Assembly: GCA_029204225.1 (NCBI GenBank) | Contig: CM055099.1 | Coordinates: 61,783,753-61,847,752 of the forward strand | Source of the DNA: Diphasiastrum complanatum | Taxonomy: Eukaryota; Streptophyta; Lycopodiopsida; Lycopodiales; Lycopodiaceae | Length of the DNA: 64,000 nucleotides | Direction: 5' to 3' | Part shown: positions 50,301-60,435 of the stretch, piece by piece | Layout of the letters: each line of letters begins with the position of its first letter | How positions within the stretch are numbered: the first letter of the stretch is position 1 | Translations under genes and position numbers: made by a program | Notes under the pieces: model-generated | Database searches by the model: none | What the model saw: only the letters and a program-made list of their open reading frames with translations | Told to the model about the DNA's origin: nothing

Positions 50301-53300
50301 CTCTACATAAATTAGAAAATTTGTGATGGTGTAAGGTTTTCACTCTTTGGCTAGTTTGTGAGTTGTCACATGAAACAAGTACGCTTTTCTAACTTGTTTA
50401 GATTTTTATCCCTTTCAAGTACAACTTGTTCATCCTCACGAGGTTGTATTATCATTGTTATTGAGGCACAAAAGCACACTGGAATATGAATTATGTTTGG
50501 TTGCTATAAAATGTTTCAGACTCTTAGCTTTAATCACACTATAGTTGAGAAGCAAGAAAAGCTTTTGCCCTTTTTCAGCATCTGAATTTGACAATGCTTC
50601 TGCAACAATCAATGGTTGTTCAAGAGATGTCAAAATGCTTGTGGTGTGTCCCTTTTAGTGGCTTTTTGCCACGTGTGGATCTAGTTAATAAGCCTATTTA
50701 AACACTAGCAATTCACATGATACAGAAGATTCAAGATGAGAGATAGATCATAGGAGCAACATAGTTACGGACTACAAGATACAGGCCTACTGGGCTACTC
50801 TGCATATATTCTGCAGGCCTCTTTACATTTATTGTTGGTTATGTATATTTCTGGTTACGCATTTTATATTAGTCATGAATAGGCCCCAGAGCCTTTTTAT
50901 ATGCTTATGATCCGCACTGGGTCCTTTTTTATGACATTGATTGGCCTTGGGCCCTTATTATATGGTTATATGTGGAGTGGGGGCCCGTAGGAGGGCACAC
51001 TATTTTCCCTCCACATTTTACCTCCCTTTACTTTTGAATTCCTATTTTAGGGTTCATTGGTAGGGTATTTATAGGGGCATTTGTACACTCATTTTTCAGA
51101 TTATTGATTGGTATTGCTTGGGCTCTTCGTGGGAGAACCTATTGTCTTGTCTATTGCTTGTAGGGCTTTAGTCTATTGCTGTCTATTATGCTTCATTGAT
51201 TCAACACCTGAGATTTTGATCATAACTTGGTATCAGAGCACTTTCCTGATTGCTGAATTTCAGATCTGATTTTTTGATTGGGTGCCCATTTTCCTTGCTG
51301 ATTTTTCTCTCTTTGCTGAGGGCTTTCGTCTCTTTGCTTCAACAATATTCAACATACTTTGGAGGAGGACCAACTCCCATCAGAGCATTTTCCTTGGCGG
51401 AGCTTTAGTAGATAGTTAGCGGAAGTACTTCCGCTGAATTTGGCGGCCGGATTTTTTTTTTTTTTTTGGGCAGATTATTTCCGGCGCCCAAGTTCCAAAT
51501 CCTTTTCCCTCTTTGTTTTTTTGTTTTTGAATCCTCCATTTGATTCAGGGAAAGGATTCCCAGCCATCTTTTCAGCATTGATTGGAGGCTGTCCAGCGCC
51601 CTACTTCATCACATTTTTCAGCCATTGTTCCAGCAGAGTTTCAGCCATATTTCAGTTTTGATTGGAGGCTGTCCATCGCCCTATTTCATCACGTTTTCCA
51701 CAGATTTCCAGCCATATTTTCAGCATTGATTGGAGGCTGTCCAGCGCCCACTTTCATTCTCCTTGTGGTCACATTTTCCAGCCAGCTCTTCGCACACGCT
51801 TGGAGCTCTATCGAGAGGTATCTTTGCTGGTTTTTCCTTGCTTTCCACACCTTTTCTTGACATTTGTCATTTCCTTTCTTGCTCTTAGTGTCGTTTGTGT
51901 ACCTAAAGCGTATTTGGGGTGACGACAAAAGTCCGCTCCCTCCGATATTAAGCTTTTCTTACACTCTCTTCACTTCCTGCATTCCTTGACCATGGATACT
52001 TCCCCTACATCTTCTGAGCCTCGCATACCGTCTTCCACTTACTTCCGAGATCATCTTAGGGAAGCCATGAGTGATGTACGCACTGATTTACGCCAGGAGT
52101 TACGAGAGACGTTCACTGCTCTTTCTGCCCAAATTGCTACACTATCATTACAGTCCAGTGTTTCTCCACTATCTCCACCTGTTCCCCCACAGCGTACATT
52201 TCCACCACCCGAGACTCCTTCATCTTCTGGTCCTTTGCCACGAGACCTTAAGGATAAGGTTTAGCTTACTGTGTATTCTGGGTCATCCGATGGGAATGAA
52301 CTCGAGAATTGGTATTCTAAGCTTGAGACCTACTTCCTTATGTTTCCTAAGACTGACATTCAGCGGATACATTTGGCTGCTTTACATTTGGAGGGCCGTG
52401 CTGCTACTTGGTGGCGCATGTTTCGCCAGACGGCTTCACACCCTGGCCTTGCTAGTTGGATAGAGTTTATGACAGCACTCCGCCTAGCGATGATTGATCC
52501 TCAGTGGCTTATTCGACAACGCGACATCTTTCGCAGTTTATCTCACACTGGTGACTTGGCTGCTTATACGACACGGTTTACAGAGCTTTCCTATCTATTC
52601 CCAGATATTTCTACATTGGAGCTCATCTCTCGCTACATTGCTGGTCTACGAGGCGTACTCAGGTATGATGTTTCTTCTTTTTTTCCACTCACTCTTTCTC
52701 ACGCCATCTCCCTTGCTACCGCACTGCAGCACAAGTACTCTCCCCTCTCTTCCTTTGTTTCTCGTCCTTCGCGTCCTTTCACACGTCCTATTTTTTCCTC
52801 TCCATCCTCTGCTAGTCCCACATCTACTGCCGTCTATTTCCATGATGCTGACACACCTGATGATAGTCCTGATTCTGCCATATGCCTTCATATTCTTGAT
52901 GATGACCCACCTGTTGATCAGTTTGCCACACCCACTGAGCCTGTTCCTGATCCCCCTGATCTAGCTGTATGCCATGCTCAGCTTGCTTATGCTACTTGGG
53001 CCGGTAAGCCGGGTCCACGCCATATCCGTCTTTACGTACGTATCACTGGTCGTGAGTTTATTGCCCTTGTTGACACGGGTAGCACTCACTCGTTTCTCAG
53101 CAGTCATATTACTACACACATTCGTGCTATGCCAGTCACTACGCCTCATCCCCTGCATGTTGAGGTTGCCAGTGCACACTCTTTTCCTAGCACGCAGATG
53201 TATCAGTAGCTTTTATATCGGATTGGAGACTTCCTTGGTCAGGCAGATTTTCATATTATTCCACTTACACGGTACGATCTTATCCTCGGTGCTGATTGGT

Positions 53301-56300
53301 TTGCATCCCTTGGTGCGGTTATAGTAGACCTCCAGTAGCAGACATTGACATTCTCTCATGATGGTACTCAGCATATATTTTCCGGTATTGATTCTCGGCA
53401 GGACTATTAGCTTATTTCCGGGAAGCAGTTCATACGGAGCCTCCCGAAGGCCCACTGTGCGGCTATTCTTTCTGTTCAGCCAGTTCAGCCTATTGCGGAT
53501 GCACCACCTTTGCCACAGGTATTTTCTAAACTGTTGCGTAAATTTGAGCATGTTTTTAGAGAGCCGACTCAGTTACCACCTTTACGAGATGTCAACCACC
53601 ATATAGACCTTGTTTCCTCTGCATCACCTCCTTCTCGTCCTCCTTTTCGTATGTCTATTGTTGAGCGCGAGGAAGTCTTGCGTCAGGTGTCTGATTTATT
53701 ACGTCAAGGCCTTATTGTTCCTAGCCACAGTCCTTTTGGTGCTCCTGTTTTACTTGTTGATAAGAAGGATGGTACTAAACGTCTATGTATAGATTATCGT
53801 GCTTTAAATAAACTTACTATCCGTAATCGGTACCCTATCCCTCATATGGATGACCTGTTTGACCAGTTAGGCCAAGCCAAGATCTTTTCTAAACTTGACC
53901 TCCGTTTCGGTTATCACCAAATTCGTATGCATCCTCCTGATGAGCACAAGATAGCTTTTCGTACCCACTTTGGTCTGTATGAGTTTCGTGTCCTTCCTTT
54001 TGGTGTTACCAATGGCCCGCCCACTTTTCAGAATGTCATGAATAACATCTTTCGTCCTCTGCTTGAAAAGTGGGTCATTGTTTATTTTGACGATATCCTC
54101 ATTTATAGCACCACTCTCTCTCTTCATGTTCAGCACGTTTGTTCTGTTTTTGTTTTGTTAGTTACTCATCATCTGTATGCTAAACGTTAAAATGTTCTTT
54201 TGCTGTTGTACAAATCGAGTTTTTGGGCTTCTTGGTTACTAATGGTACTGTTCGTCTCGACCCTCGTAAGGTCCGTTCTATTCTTTCATGGCCTGTGCCT
54301 GCTGATGTTCATGATGTTCGTATGTTTCTTGGTCTTGCTATCCATCTTTGTAAACCAGTTGCTCATTTTGCCACTCTTGCATCTCCTTTGCATGCTCTGT
54401 TGAAAAAGGAAACTTCGTTTGCTTGGACTCCCGCATGTCAGTCAGCTTTTGATACTTTGAAAGTTAAGCTTACCACTGCCCCTGTTTTATGTCTTCCAGA
54501 TTTTTCCCAGCGTTTTGCTGTTGAGACTGATGCTAGTTCCACAGGATTAGGTGCTTTGTTACGTCAGCGTCAGTGTGTTATTGCATATGAATCCCGTCGT
54601 CTTCGTTCGTATGAGCAGCGCTATTCCACTCATGAAAAAGAGTTGCTTGCTATCATTTTTGCTTTAAAGAAGTGGCGTCATTATCTGTATCGTGTTTCGT
54701 TTGATGTTTTTACTGATCACCAGTCACTTCGTTATTTGTATACACAAAAGGATCTTAGTGATCGTCAGTACCGTTGGCTTCAGTTTTTACAGTCCTTTCA
54801 TTTTAATATTCATTATAAGCCTGGTAAAAGTAACGCTGTTGCTGATGCTTTGTCTCGTTTACCTACTCTTACTTACAGTCTTGTTATGTCTCCCCACTCT
54901 TGGTATGATGATCTTCCTCAGGCTTATGCCACATGTCCAGACTTTCGTGATGTTATGTCGTCTGCCTCTCGTCCTTCCCCTCACCAGGTTTATTCCATTG
55001 TTAATCATCGTTTGTTTCACTATGGTTCGTTATGTATTCCCAGCACTCTCGACATACGTCCACAGCTCCTTCTTGATGCCCATTCCTCTCCTGTTGGTGG
55101 CCATTTTGGTTTTCAGAAGTTCTTGTTCCGTTTGCAAGAACATTTTTATTGGCCTTCCATGAAGCGTGAGCTTTCCCACCTTATTCATACTTGTGATTTT
55201 TGTCTTCGTAACAAGTATTCCCGTGAAAAACCTGGCGGTCTCCTTCAAAGTTGGCCTATTCCTTCCCGCCAGTGGACTGATATATCTATGGACTTCATTT
55301 TAGGTCTTCCCCGTACTCAGCGTGGTCATGACTCTTGTTTGGTGGTAGTTGATAGGTTTTCTAAACAAGCTCATTTCATACCAGTCAGACGTACTATTAC
55401 AGTAGAGCAGTGTGGTCGTATATTTATTTCTGAGATTTTCCGCTTACATGGTCTCCCATGATCTATACTTACTGATCAGGATACCAAGTTTACATCAGGT
55501 TTTTGGACAGAGCTTATGCGTATCTTGGATGTTAGTATATTTATGGGCACTGCTTATCATTCTTCTGCGGATGGTCAGTCAGAGGTTATTAACCGGGTAT
55601 TGGAGGATTATTTACGACATTATGTTTCTCCTTCTGGTCGTGATTGGGATCAGCATTTATGTTTGGATGAGTATAGTTATAACAGTTCTGTTAGTTCCAG
55701 CACAGGTGTTTCTCCTTTCCTGCTTGCTCATGGATACTCACCAGTTCTACCTGGTATACCTGCTCCTCCAGATGATGTACCTGTTACTATTTCATCTTAT
55801 CTTTCGAGTGCTCGGGAGATTATTACTAGAGCTGCTACTCATTTACAGCATATTCAGCAGCGGTACAGGACCATTGTTGATTGTCATCGGCACCATGTTG
55901 AGTTTGCAGAGGGAAATTCTGTTTTTCTCCGGTTACGCTTTGCTCGCCATCGTTTTGTACAGGGTCTTGCTTCTACTGAGAAGCTTGCGCCACGCTATTA
56001 TGGGCCTTTTCAGATTCTTGAGCGCCTCAGTCCAGTTACATATCGTCTTGAGTTACCTGCTGCTACTCGGGCTTGTGATATCTTTCATGTCAGTTTATTA
56101 CGTGCTGCTATTGAGGATGATGCTCCTCGAGATTCCTCATTTCCTACAGATCCAGAGCTTTTTCCATTCTTGCCAGCTGCTATTTTACAGGTGCGCTTAT
56201 TGCATAGTCGTTGCCATCGGCAGGTTCAGTTTTTGGTCCAGTGGATGGTCGTCCTATTGAGGAGGCTACTTGGGAGCCCATTGATGTTTTTTATCATACC

Positions 56301-57527
56301 CCTATCTTGGCTGATCAGGCTCGATCACTTGCAGCTACCATTGCTTCTCGGGATGCTCCGGCTTCTCTTGATGTTCCTTTCTCAGATGGGATATCTTGAT
56401 GCAGTATTTTTCTCTGGCACTGGTTCTTATCTTATTTTTCCTACATTGGGGGCAATGTTCTTTATAGCCAGGGAGAGTTACGGACTACAGGATACAGGCC
56501 TACTGGGCTACTCTGTATATATTCCGCAGGCCTCTTTACATTTACTGTTGGTTATGTATATTTCTGGTTACGCATTTTATATTAGTCATGTACAGGCCCC
56601 AGAGCCTTTTTATATGCTTATGACCCGCACTGGGTCCTTTTTTATGACATTGACTGGCCTTGGGCCCTTATTATATGGTTATATGTGGAGTGGGGGCCCG
56701 TAGGAGGGCACACTATTTTCCCTCCACATTTTACCTCCCTTTACTTTTGAATTCCTATTTTAGGGTTCATTGGTAGGGTATTTATAGGGGCATTTGTACA
56801 CTCATTTTTCAGATTATTGATTGGTATTGCTTGGGCTCTTCGTGGGAGAACCTATTGTCTTGTCTATTGCTTGTAGGGCTTTAGTCTATTGCTGTCTATT
56901 ATGCTTCATTGATTCAACACCTGAGATTTTGATCATAACTAACACTTCTCACAAGCTTTTGCTTCCCACTCACTGATTAAGGAGAAGAAAATTACAAGCT
57001 TAATAAGGATTAGGGCTCTGATTAGGTACTAGCCCCTCTAATCTAGTAGTCTGGAAAGAAAAATGTGGTGTGCAACTAGTCATTGTTATTTTAACTCTCT
57101 CCCTCAATGATTAACATAAGAGTGACATGCATGGAGTGTGATTGATGCCATGGAGAAGAAACGAGCATGACATCATTGATATGTGTTCTTTTTGGTTTGG
57201 ATCAGAAATTGTTTTACAATTTAAGGCCAATATATTAGCCAAACTAGTTCTAGAACTTGACATTTTGGACATTTTGACATTGATTGGTTTACAGGGGTAC
57301 ATTTCTGATCATGGGTGTTTTTCTAAATTTTGACAGCAATGAACATAACTTCACCACTAGATCCATCAAAGTCAGAATCATGTGAGCCGAGTTCAAGTCA
57401 GCAGTCAGAAGAAAACAATACACAAGATGCTGCTAACCCATTCAAACCAAAGAGGAGCTTATTCTTTGTAGTACAAGTGTTTTTGAAGGATGATGATCAT
57501 ATTGCTACTCGAAGCCCATATCATGAG
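37739..57527 (+). CDS. SMARCAL1/CHR18-like HARP-domain protein, five exons, 3' end beyond window
   Basis: Exons are 37739-38245, 42118-42173, 49753-49828, 50127-50187 and 57337-57527. The splice phases fit at every join and give 297 codons. The start MDDDDEWQLSAEQLDALERD matches the N-terminus typical of plant CHR18. A serine-rich region with SSPVKR and SSPLKR follows. The first HARP domain (about residues 150-220) reads KVFLDRPGSVAVETYYNQ, QLVAAFKSI with HEWDHKR, LWVFPEHHFEDI and IDVVPPL. After an acidic, Ser/Gln-rich linker a second HARP-like start appears: VVQVFLKDDDHIATRSPYHE. Family knowledge: SMARCAL1-type proteins are DNA-annealing helicases that act at stalled replication forks and bind DNA through HARP domains. 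The SNF2 motor exons are not in the window. The family assignment rests on recall and splice logic, not on a search. Confidence 0.85.
38305..38382 (+). repeat. (GA)n microsatellite, about 39 units
   Basis: An uninterrupted GA run of about 78 bp begins 60 bases after the exon 1 donor, in intron 1. Long GA tracts near plant gene 5' ends can bind BPC/GAGA factors; a role here is inference. Confidence 0.98.
38383..40750 (+). other. Intron 1 of the SMARCAL1-like gene, first part; nothing recognised
   Basis: AT-rich sequence without exon, LTR or RNA-gene signature. Confidence 0.6.
40757..41370 (+). mobile_element. Decayed Ty3/gypsy integrase fragment
   Basis: Plus-strand frames give KDILYECHNVPSARHP and WKMSCKS, the integrase zinc-finger region, then AIELDKRKQARLLNPL, NRDLKF and, farther on, FFELDGQVNQLPKDVHCAF, which fits the DGQVExxN region. 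Several frameshifts and stops separate these pieces. It lies in intron 1 of the SMARCAL1-like gene. Confidence 0.6.
41735..41840 (-). mobile_element. Candidate tRNA-derived SINE
   Basis: On the minus strand TGGCGATGTAG (41829-41819) is followed, at pol III spacing, by GGTTCAATTCC (41791-41781), which match the A and B boxes of plant SINEs; GCATACTTGGGTTGGGC lies between. The 3' end is not defined. There is no complete tRNA cloverleaf. Confidence 0.5.
42118..42173 (+). CDS. SMARCAL1-like exon 2 (HARP core)
   Basis: Fifty-six bases between TTTCAG and GTAAGA, coding QLVAAFKSIRGHEWDHKR plus two bases. It matches the second strand-helix part of a HARP domain and continues exon 1 after YYNQ. Confidence 0.85.
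42174..44215 (+). other. Intron 2 of the SMARCAL1-like gene, first part
   Basis: Holds dispersed repeat copy B (42532-42737). The remainder shows no recognisable element. Confidence 0.55.
42532..42737 (+). repeat. Dispersed repeat, copy B
   Basis: Shares ordered words with 21613-21816: TGAATGTAGAATA, TTTAGCATGACC, TATAGTGG, ATATGAGTTTGGGG, AATCCTACTCTA. The copies are clearly diverged. Confidence 0.7.
44221..46515 (-). mobile_element. Ty3/gypsy protease and RT remnant, minus strand
   Basis: Same family as the element at 24.7-28.6 kb. Reading right to left: protease with LDSGLGVN (about 46400) and GMPWLQMAG (about 46160); a long linker frame (46172-45327); and an open RT frame (45399-44221) with WVSPIIVVPKKNGKLRICVD, FGLCNAPSTFQRVM, the box YLDDLGVHS and WVTHGVVLGHIIS. 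It stops at ILRSPE, just before RNase H. The 392-codon RT frame has no internal stop. Gag, RNase H, integrase and LTRs are absent. Located in intron 2 of the SMARCAL1-like gene. Confidence 0.87.
46928..47467 (-). repeat. 3' LTR of copia element
   Basis: 540 bp. On the minus strand it begins TGTTGAAGAG and ends TTTCAACA, giving TGTTGAA/TTCAACA inverted ends. It follows a polypurine tract AAGGGGGGG directly after the pol stop codon. Confidence 0.8.
47462..49000 (-). mobile_element. Ty1/copia RT and RNase H, minus strand
   Basis: One frame runs from about 49000 to 47462 with a single internal stop (TAG at 48139-48137). Reading right to left: NDTWELTTLPEGKQPIGCKW, YKARLVAKGYAQQEGLDY, RKALYGLKQAPRAWY, the RT box YVDDLLITG, the stop, GSLIYLTTTRPDIAYAVG, SDSDWAGDRDDRRSTTG, RNase H with ALSSTEAEYKA and HARTKHIEVDQHFIREKV, and the end DIFTKPL. 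The polypurine tract and LTR follow. Gag, protease and integrase are missing. This is the best preserved copia pol in the window. Confidence 0.92.
49180..49660 (-). mobile_element. LINE (non-LTR) reverse transcriptase fragment
   Basis: Minus-strand frames give PTLFGIYVDKL-like residues (about 49640-49600), LLYMDDVVLLTKAC (about 49535-49490), CENSDLKVKLDKTKVITF (about 49465-49410) and YKXLGV, in the order of a LINE RT. Frameshifts and stops are present. It ends less than 100 bases before exon 3 of the SMARCAL1-like gene. Confidence 0.7.
49753..49828 (+). CDS. SMARCAL1-like exon 3 (HARP core)
   Basis: Seventy-six bases between GGCTTAG and GTAAGA. One base completes the split Lys codon, then LWVFPEHHFEDICKAAALCL and VHME follow. 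The W-x-F-P motif is typical of HARP domains. Confidence 0.87.
50127..50187 (+). CDS. SMARCAL1-like exon 4 (HARP end)
   Basis: Sixty-one bases coding IDVVPPLSIPPDFLKLCKSS plus one base; donor GTATGC. The acceptor could also lie three bases earlier (GAAG|CAG), which would add one Gln. Confidence 0.78.
50763..51227 (+). repeat. 5' LTR of gypsy element 1
   Basis: 465 bp, starts AGTTACGG and ends CATAACT. The inverted ends AGTTA/TAACT replace the usual TG...CA. A possible TATA region is GGTATTTATAGGGG (about 51064-51077). Confidence 0.92.
51228..51239 (+). promoter_or_regulatory. Primer-binding site (initiator Met tRNA)
   Basis: TGGTATCAGAGC starts on the base after the LTR end. Confidence 0.92.
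51578..51760 (+). repeat. Leader repeats of gypsy element 1
   Basis: ATTGGAGGCTGTCCAGCGCC and variants start at 51581, 51661 and 51729 in the untranslated leader, with CAGCCAT words between them. The spacing is 80 and 68 bp. Confidence 0.85.
51992..53209 (+). pseudogene. gag and protease of gypsy element 1
   Basis: The ATG at 51992 opens MDTSPTSSEPRIPSS. A TAG at 52262 interrupts the frame; gag continues with SGSSDGNELENWYSKLETYF, LEGRAATWWRMF and so on (Retrotrans_gag). The protease centre is ALVDTGSTHSF near 53065-53098. No CCHC zinc knuckle is visible between gag and protease. A second TAG at 53207 ends this stretch; protease residues such as YDLILGADWF follow in the same frame. Confidence 0.88.
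53210..54190 (+). pseudogene. Reverse transcriptase of gypsy element 1
   Basis: Same frame as gag. TAG codons at 53336 and 53408 lie before the RT core. Motifs: [51 protein letters not shown] and the catalytic YFDDILIYS. The frame ends at a TAA at 54188, where one base has been lost; the following 225 bases continue in another frame. Confidence 0.92.
54223..56260 (+). pseudogene. RNase H and integrase of gypsy element 1
   Basis: One frame with a single TGA at 55459. RNase H: FAVETDASSTGLGALL, THEKELLAIIFALKKWRHYL, VFTDHQSLRYL. Integrase: zinc finger GGHFGFQKF...HTCDFC, core WTDISMDFILGLP, LTDQDTKFTSGFW and DGQSEVINR, so all three D,D-E residues are present. The C-terminal part has KLAPRYYGPFQIL and VTYRLELP. 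The chromodomain-like end (PIEEATWEPIDVF, about 56250-56290) lies in another frame after a 1-base loss near 56240 and closes at 56399. Confidence 0.92.
56466..56475 (+). promoter_or_regulatory. Polypurine tract of gypsy element 1
   Basis: AGCCAGGGAG directly precedes the 3' LTR; a similar AGGGGAG precedes the LTR at 62768. Confidence 0.6.
56476..56940 (+). repeat. 3' LTR of gypsy element 1
   Basis: Same length and ends as the 5' LTR. About eight mismatches, all within the first 200 bases and nearly all transitions, about 98% identity by eye. Confidence 0.92.
57337..57527 (+). CDS. SMARCAL1-like exon 5 (linker and start of second HARP)
   Basis: 191 bases between TTGACAG and GTGGGT. Two bases complete the codon begun in exon 4, then 63 codons follow. 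The linker is rich in Ser, Gln, Glu and Asn; the end VFLKDDDHIATRSPYHE parallels VFLDRPGSVAVETYYNQ of exon 1, and both stop at the same point of the domain. Confidence 0.82.
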
Positions 57528-59188
57528 GTGGGTGTGTATGTTTTTAACCTTTGCTTGATCATAGCTTAGTGTTGCACTAAAATTTAACATGCAAGAGGAG
57601 TCTTCAATCCAATTACTTGGTATGTGTTACTGTCTATTGTCTATGATATTTAGCTTTTCTTGGCCCTTCATGATGTTTGCTAGATTGTAGAACGTGTTGG
57701 CTAGATAATTCGGAAGTGCTGTTGGCAATGTGTAAATGTTTTGTGTGATTACCAATTGCCCAAAGACTTGGGCACGTATTTATTGATAGCCTCACACCTT
57801 GTTAAGATGGCTTGAAATTTGCAAATTCAAGCTACTTGGGTTTTGGAAGATCAGTCTTTTGGTAATGAGCTTCTACTTCCATATTTTTCAAATTGTCTTG
57901 TGTTTTTTTAACTTCTTAGGTTCATCACTACAATCTAATTTACTGAAATACCTATAAAGTCTAGTTGGCTTTTTGATAACACTATCGTATGGTGTAGTTA
58001 TGAGCAAAACATCACGTACAAAACATAGAGCAGAGAAAAGAATGCAAATTTTCAATAAAGCATTGAAAAACAATTGTAATTAGTTGCATAATGATGATCT
58101 CCACAAGAATCTCTTGATATAAGGTGATCTAATTTAGCTAACTGATTTTAAACTAAAGTTAAGCTGATCTAAGCTGAGAGATACTTTGTAATCACTCAGC
58201 GAAGCTAGAATGAAGCCATCAGGTCTATTCATGCTGTTTGAGGCCTTAGGACCAAGGAATTTATGGCTGAGGTTCGATAATGACCAAATCAATGCTTTAT
58301 GAATATCTCTGATAATGAATGTTGCTAGTAGAGGGTCCCAAGGGCTTGAACCATATGGTTGTAGTGCGATTAATAACAAATCAGATGGGGTCAAGGCTAA
58401 GGATGTGCTGATATTTTGTCTAAGTTTAAGTGACATCAATAGAACGTAAGATGGGGTCAAGGCTAAGGATGTGTTGATACTATGTCTGTAACTCTTTTAC
58501 CCACACAATGTCTTGGGTATTGGGTGTAGAGAGAAAAGGTAATAGTGAACACTAGAGGTGTAACCACGGATAATCAAAGAACTTGGTACACGCATGCTGT
58601 ACCACCGTTGTTGACGGTGGAATGTAGATGCATGCTAGTGGAACATGATCACTAGAGATGGTAGCAAGATGAATTGGGCATTGTTAGTAGCCAATAATTT
58701 TTCTATTAGATGTGAAAGGATCAAAGGTACAAGCGAATGAGCTTTACACATGGACCAACAAGTTGCTTGAGAGAAATGGTGGCCCCACCGTGATGCACCA
58801 CATTCATAATAATATTGCAGGGATAACTTGAACATTGAACCAAATGAAATGTATCTTAGGAGGTATCCTTTGATGAATAGGAATGTTAGAGAACTACTTG
58901 GGGATTGATGAAACCACCAACCAGAGTCATTAATGTATGACAATTCTAGAACATTTCCATACTAGGACTTGTGGAATGGTGTCATAAAGGAACATAGGTG
59001 CTTCCTAATGAGGAACATAAACTACGGGCACAAAATCGCTATATTTAGTGTGTGGGAGTCAAGAGTATTCTTTGAACTTCGTAAAAAATTGTAAAAATTA
59101 TTTAGGGCATTATTGTTGATGGATTGCAAAATCTTTGGCAAAGAAAACGGATCCAAACAATGTCATGAAACAAAGGGCACATAGAAAG
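57528..59188 (+). other. Intron 5 of the SMARCAL1-like gene, first part
   Basis: No exon found. A 66-bp tandem duplication (AGATGGGGTCAAGGCTAAGG at 58383 and 58449) is the only structure seen. Confidence 0.6.
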
Positions 59189-59605
59189 AGCGTGATAAAT
59201 TACATTTGTTGCGTCCTTCTTTACTTTATGCATACATAGGGCCTTGGGGCCCTTTTTATTAGTCTAGTTCATATTTTGGTTATGTATTGGCCTTGGGCCC
59301 ATTTTATTACTCTATTTGATATTTGGTCATTTATTGATGAGGGGTGCCATTTGGGGGGTCAGACCCTATCTGGAGGGTGCATTATTATCCTTCTTAGAGA
59401 TCGGTTTCGTCAGTCTTATTCATTTAGGGCTCCCTTTTAGGGCTTTTCTGTGGGTATAAGTAGGAGACATTCTGGTTCATTATTCAGCTTATGATATTGA
59501 TCTCTCTCTCTCTAGTCTCTTTGAGCATTCACTTTCCTGCTATTTCTTGCTTATGTGCTGCTTTCCTAGCTTAGCCATCAATCTATTGTGAATCAATTCA
59601 TAACT
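59189..59605 (+). repeat. 5' LTR of gypsy element 2
   Basis: From about TTACATTTGTTGCGTCC onward it matches the 3' LTR at about 90% by eye; the first 20 bases are altered or deleted. Ends CATAACT, followed by TGGTATCAGAGC. Confidence 0.8.
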
Positions 59606-59617
59606 TGGTATCAGAGC
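59606..59617 (+). promoter_or_regulatory. Primer-binding site (initiator Met tRNA)
   Basis: TGGTATCAGAGC on the base after the 5' LTR. Confidence 0.9.
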
Positions 59618-59739
59618 ACTTTCCTTGGCAGAAGGCTGGCGCATATTTTCAGATCTGATTTTCTCCAGGAGGGCGCACCCATCTGCAGCATACATTTTCA
59701 GCTTACGGATCTACTTCTCTGTAGGTTTTCATCGTTGTT

Positions 59740-60080
59740 TGGAGGAGGATCAGCGCCCATTTTCTGCCCATCTGCATCTATTTTTTTGCAGGTTTTTGTC
59801 GTCGTTTTGAGGAGACCAGTGCCCATTTCCAGCCAGCCCATCGCCTATTTTTCAGCCAGTTCATTGCCCATTTTTAGCAATTTCTTGTGCCCATTTCAGC
59901 CCATTTCCAGCACCTATTCTCAGCAATTTTCGGCGCCCATTTTAGCCCATTTCTAGCACCCATTTCAGCCCATTTTCAGCGCCCATTTACAGCCATTTTT
60001 CACCCATCATTTACCTTCATTTTAAGACTTTTTTGTTGTAGATCCAGCACCCATCTACATCTTCAATTGGTGCCCATTTT
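59740..60080 (+). repeat. Leader repeats of gypsy element 2
   Basis: About twenty variants of GCGCCCATTTTCAGCC in tandem with irregular spacing. Open frames here are products of the repeat. Confidence 0.75.
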
Positions 60081-60435
60081 TGGCTATATTTTTCCCAGCC
60101 ATTACCTCTTCTACATCGGTGGCAGTTTTCAGCATTTCTGCAGGCTTTTTAGTGGCGGCGTGGACGCTTCTCTTCAGCCATCATTCTCGTGCATTGCGCC
60201 TTCACCCAGAGGTATTTTCCAGCATTGTTTTATTGCTTTCTACGAGTCCTTTGTATGTTCTTTTGGCTTACCTGTTGTGACGACTTATGTCCTCTCCTTC
60301 AGTATGTCCATTTGTTCATGCATTGTGTCTCCTTTCTTATGGGTGTATGCCCTTCTCCTCTTTCTTGGCTGTCTATCTTCGTTGAGTTTCTGATTCTTCA
60401 AATAGACTACTTTTTGTCCTTATCATTATTTTGTT

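Larger units (their letters stand above)
50763..56940 (+). mobile_element. Near-complete Ty3/gypsy chromovirus-type element
   Basis: 6178 bp with two 465-bp LTRs, primer site, leader, gag, protease, RT, RNase H, integrase and a chromodomain-like C-terminus, in that order. It is flanked by AACAT on the left and AACAC on the right, a 5-bp target duplication with one mismatch. In-frame stops lie at 52262, 53207, 53336, 53408 and 55459; frameshifts at about 54188 and 56240. The LTRs differ at about eight positions, so insertion is fairly recent. It sits in intron 4 of the SMARCAL1-like gene in the same orientation, so its LTR signals could affect that transcript. Confidence 0.95.
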
